Made by a program: the position numbers and the translations under genes. Positions 4,811 to 5,402 of a stretch of 5,402 nucleotides of DNA are shown here, piece after piece (within the stretch, counting starts at the first letter, position 1; the number at the start of each line of letters is the position of its first letter). The stretch is from assembly GCA_030635565.1 (NCBI GenBank), contig DAOVYP010000181.1, forward strand, positions 1 through 5,402, read 5' to 3'. The notes beneath the pieces are model-generated. The model made no database searches and was not told the origin of the DNA. It saw only the letters and a list, made by a program, of their open reading frames with translations. Origin of the DNA: Spirochaeta sp. Lineage in GTDB: Bacteria > Spirochaetota > Spirochaetia > DSM-2461.

Positions 4811-5402
4811 ATGCCCAAAGTTCAATTAGTCAACCCCAAAGAAGTCAGGAAACCCGGAAAAATCAAGTTCAAGGATATTCCGGTCAATCAATACAAAAGC
4901 GACTACGCCAAAGAGGTGAAAACCTGGGGTGAGGATCGGCTCAAGGCCGCCTGGTACCACATGCTTCTTATCCGGGAGTTCGAATCGGTTCTGGATTCCA
5001 TCAAGAAAACCGGTTCCTACAAGGGTGTCGAGTACAACCATATGGGACCGGCTCATCTATCCATCGGTCAGGAAGCCGCGGCGGTAGGACAGAGCATGGC
5101 CCTCACCCACGAGGATTTCATCTTCGGATCCCATCGGTCCCACGGTGAAATTCTGGCCAAGACCCTGTCGGCCATCATCACCATGGACGAGAGTGCCGTC
5201 GAATCCATCATGAAAGAATACCTGGGCGGTGAGATTCTCGCCGTCGTGGAACAGGGGCATTCCGGAGACATCCGTGACCTGGCGGTGGACTATATTCTTT
5301 ACGGCACCATGGCCGAGATTTTTGCCCGGAAGACCGGTTTCAACAGGGGCCTGGGCGGATCGATGCACACCTTCTTCCCCCCCTTCGGCAGCATGCCCAA
5401 TA
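4811..5402 (+). CDS. Thiamine-diphosphate-dependent dehydrogenase E1, alpha-type N-terminal part (3' end outside window)
   Basis: The 197 visible residues are the start of an E1 (2-oxoacid or acetoin dehydrogenase) that would decarboxylate the substrate and acylate E2. After an N-terminal extension (1-45, starting [16 protein letters not shown]) come E1-alpha motifs: [12 protein letters not shown] (48-59), [15 protein letters not shown] (79-93), [16 protein letters not shown] (102-117) and [18 protein letters not shown] (171-188). The last is the canonical segment just before the ThDP site. The diphosphate-binding GDG motif lies beyond the window. Between [11 protein letters not shown] and the AEIFARKTG segment there are about 50 residues where typical E1-alpha proteins have roughly 15, so there is an insertion of some 35 residues (about 119-163). 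Similar proteins I recall have alpha and beta parts fused in one chain of about 800 residues. Whether this one is fused cannot be seen. The reading frame is open to the window edge. Confidence 0.9.
   Translation, partial: MPKVQLVNPKEVRKPGKIKFKDIPVNQYKSDYAKEVKTWGEDRLKAAWYHMLLIREFESVLDSIKKTGSYKGVEYNHMGPAHLSIGQEAAAVGQSMALTHEDFIFGSHRSHGEILAKTLSAIITMDESAVESIMKEYLGGEILAVVEQGHSGDIRDLAVDYILYGTMAEIFARKTGFNRGLGGSMHTFFPPFGSMPN

Noticed and set aside
4106..4825. Long minus-strand open frame of 239 codons over the end of lpdA and the following gap
   Set aside because: It is antisense to lpdA, whose full set of motifs is clear. The translated sequence shows no domain, and no promoter or ribosome-binding site supports it. 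The high GC content of lpdA explains the absence of stops.

Overview
The window is a 5.4 kb piece of a bacterial chromosome. It holds two gene groups transcribed away from each other from a shared, AT-rich control region of about 300 bp. On the minus strand (1-791) lies a small thioredoxin-like gene translationally coupled to a thioredoxin reductase gene that runs off the left edge. On the plus strand (1089-5402) lies a probable operon: a DeoR/GlpR-type regulator, the E2 subunit (lipoyl acyltransferase) and E3 subunit (dihydrolipoyl dehydrogenase) of a 2-oxoacid (or acetoin) dehydrogenase complex, and the N-terminal part of an unusual thiamine-diphosphate-dependent E1 that runs off the right edge.

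The host is probably an anaerobic or facultative bacterium with moderately high GC. The variant thioredoxin and the E1 with an N-terminal extension resemble proteins I associate with spirochaetes, Desulfobacterota and some Firmicutes. The window has no marker gene that fixes the taxon. Strong Shine-Dalgarno sequences precede most of the genes. The thioredoxin gene and the intergenic region are visibly richer in A+T than the dehydrogenase genes.

The control region (792-1088) is the most structured non-coding stretch. Each gene group has a recognisable sigma70-type promoter: TTGACA-17-TACTAT on the minus strand and TTGTCA-17-TATCAT on the plus strand. Between the two -35 boxes sit three consecutive large inverted repeats (877-911, 922-960, 970-1009) whose centres are about 47-48 bp apart. 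If the two promoters are right, none of the three repeats is transcribed. That makes them likely protein-binding sites, possibly for the adjacent DeoR-type regulator. The plus promoter also implies that the regulator starts at TTG 1089 rather than at ATG 1026.

In the dehydrogenase group, E1 would decarboxylate a 2-oxoacid (or cleave acetoin) and acylate the E2 lipoyl arm on Lys43. E2 would pass the acyl group to CoA, and E3 would reoxidise the dihydrolipoyl group with NAD+. The substrate cannot be read from the sequence. The order regulator-E2-E3-E1 is not the usual E1-E2-E3. A 101-bp imperfect palindrome, which looks like a miniature repeat element, separates E3 from E1.
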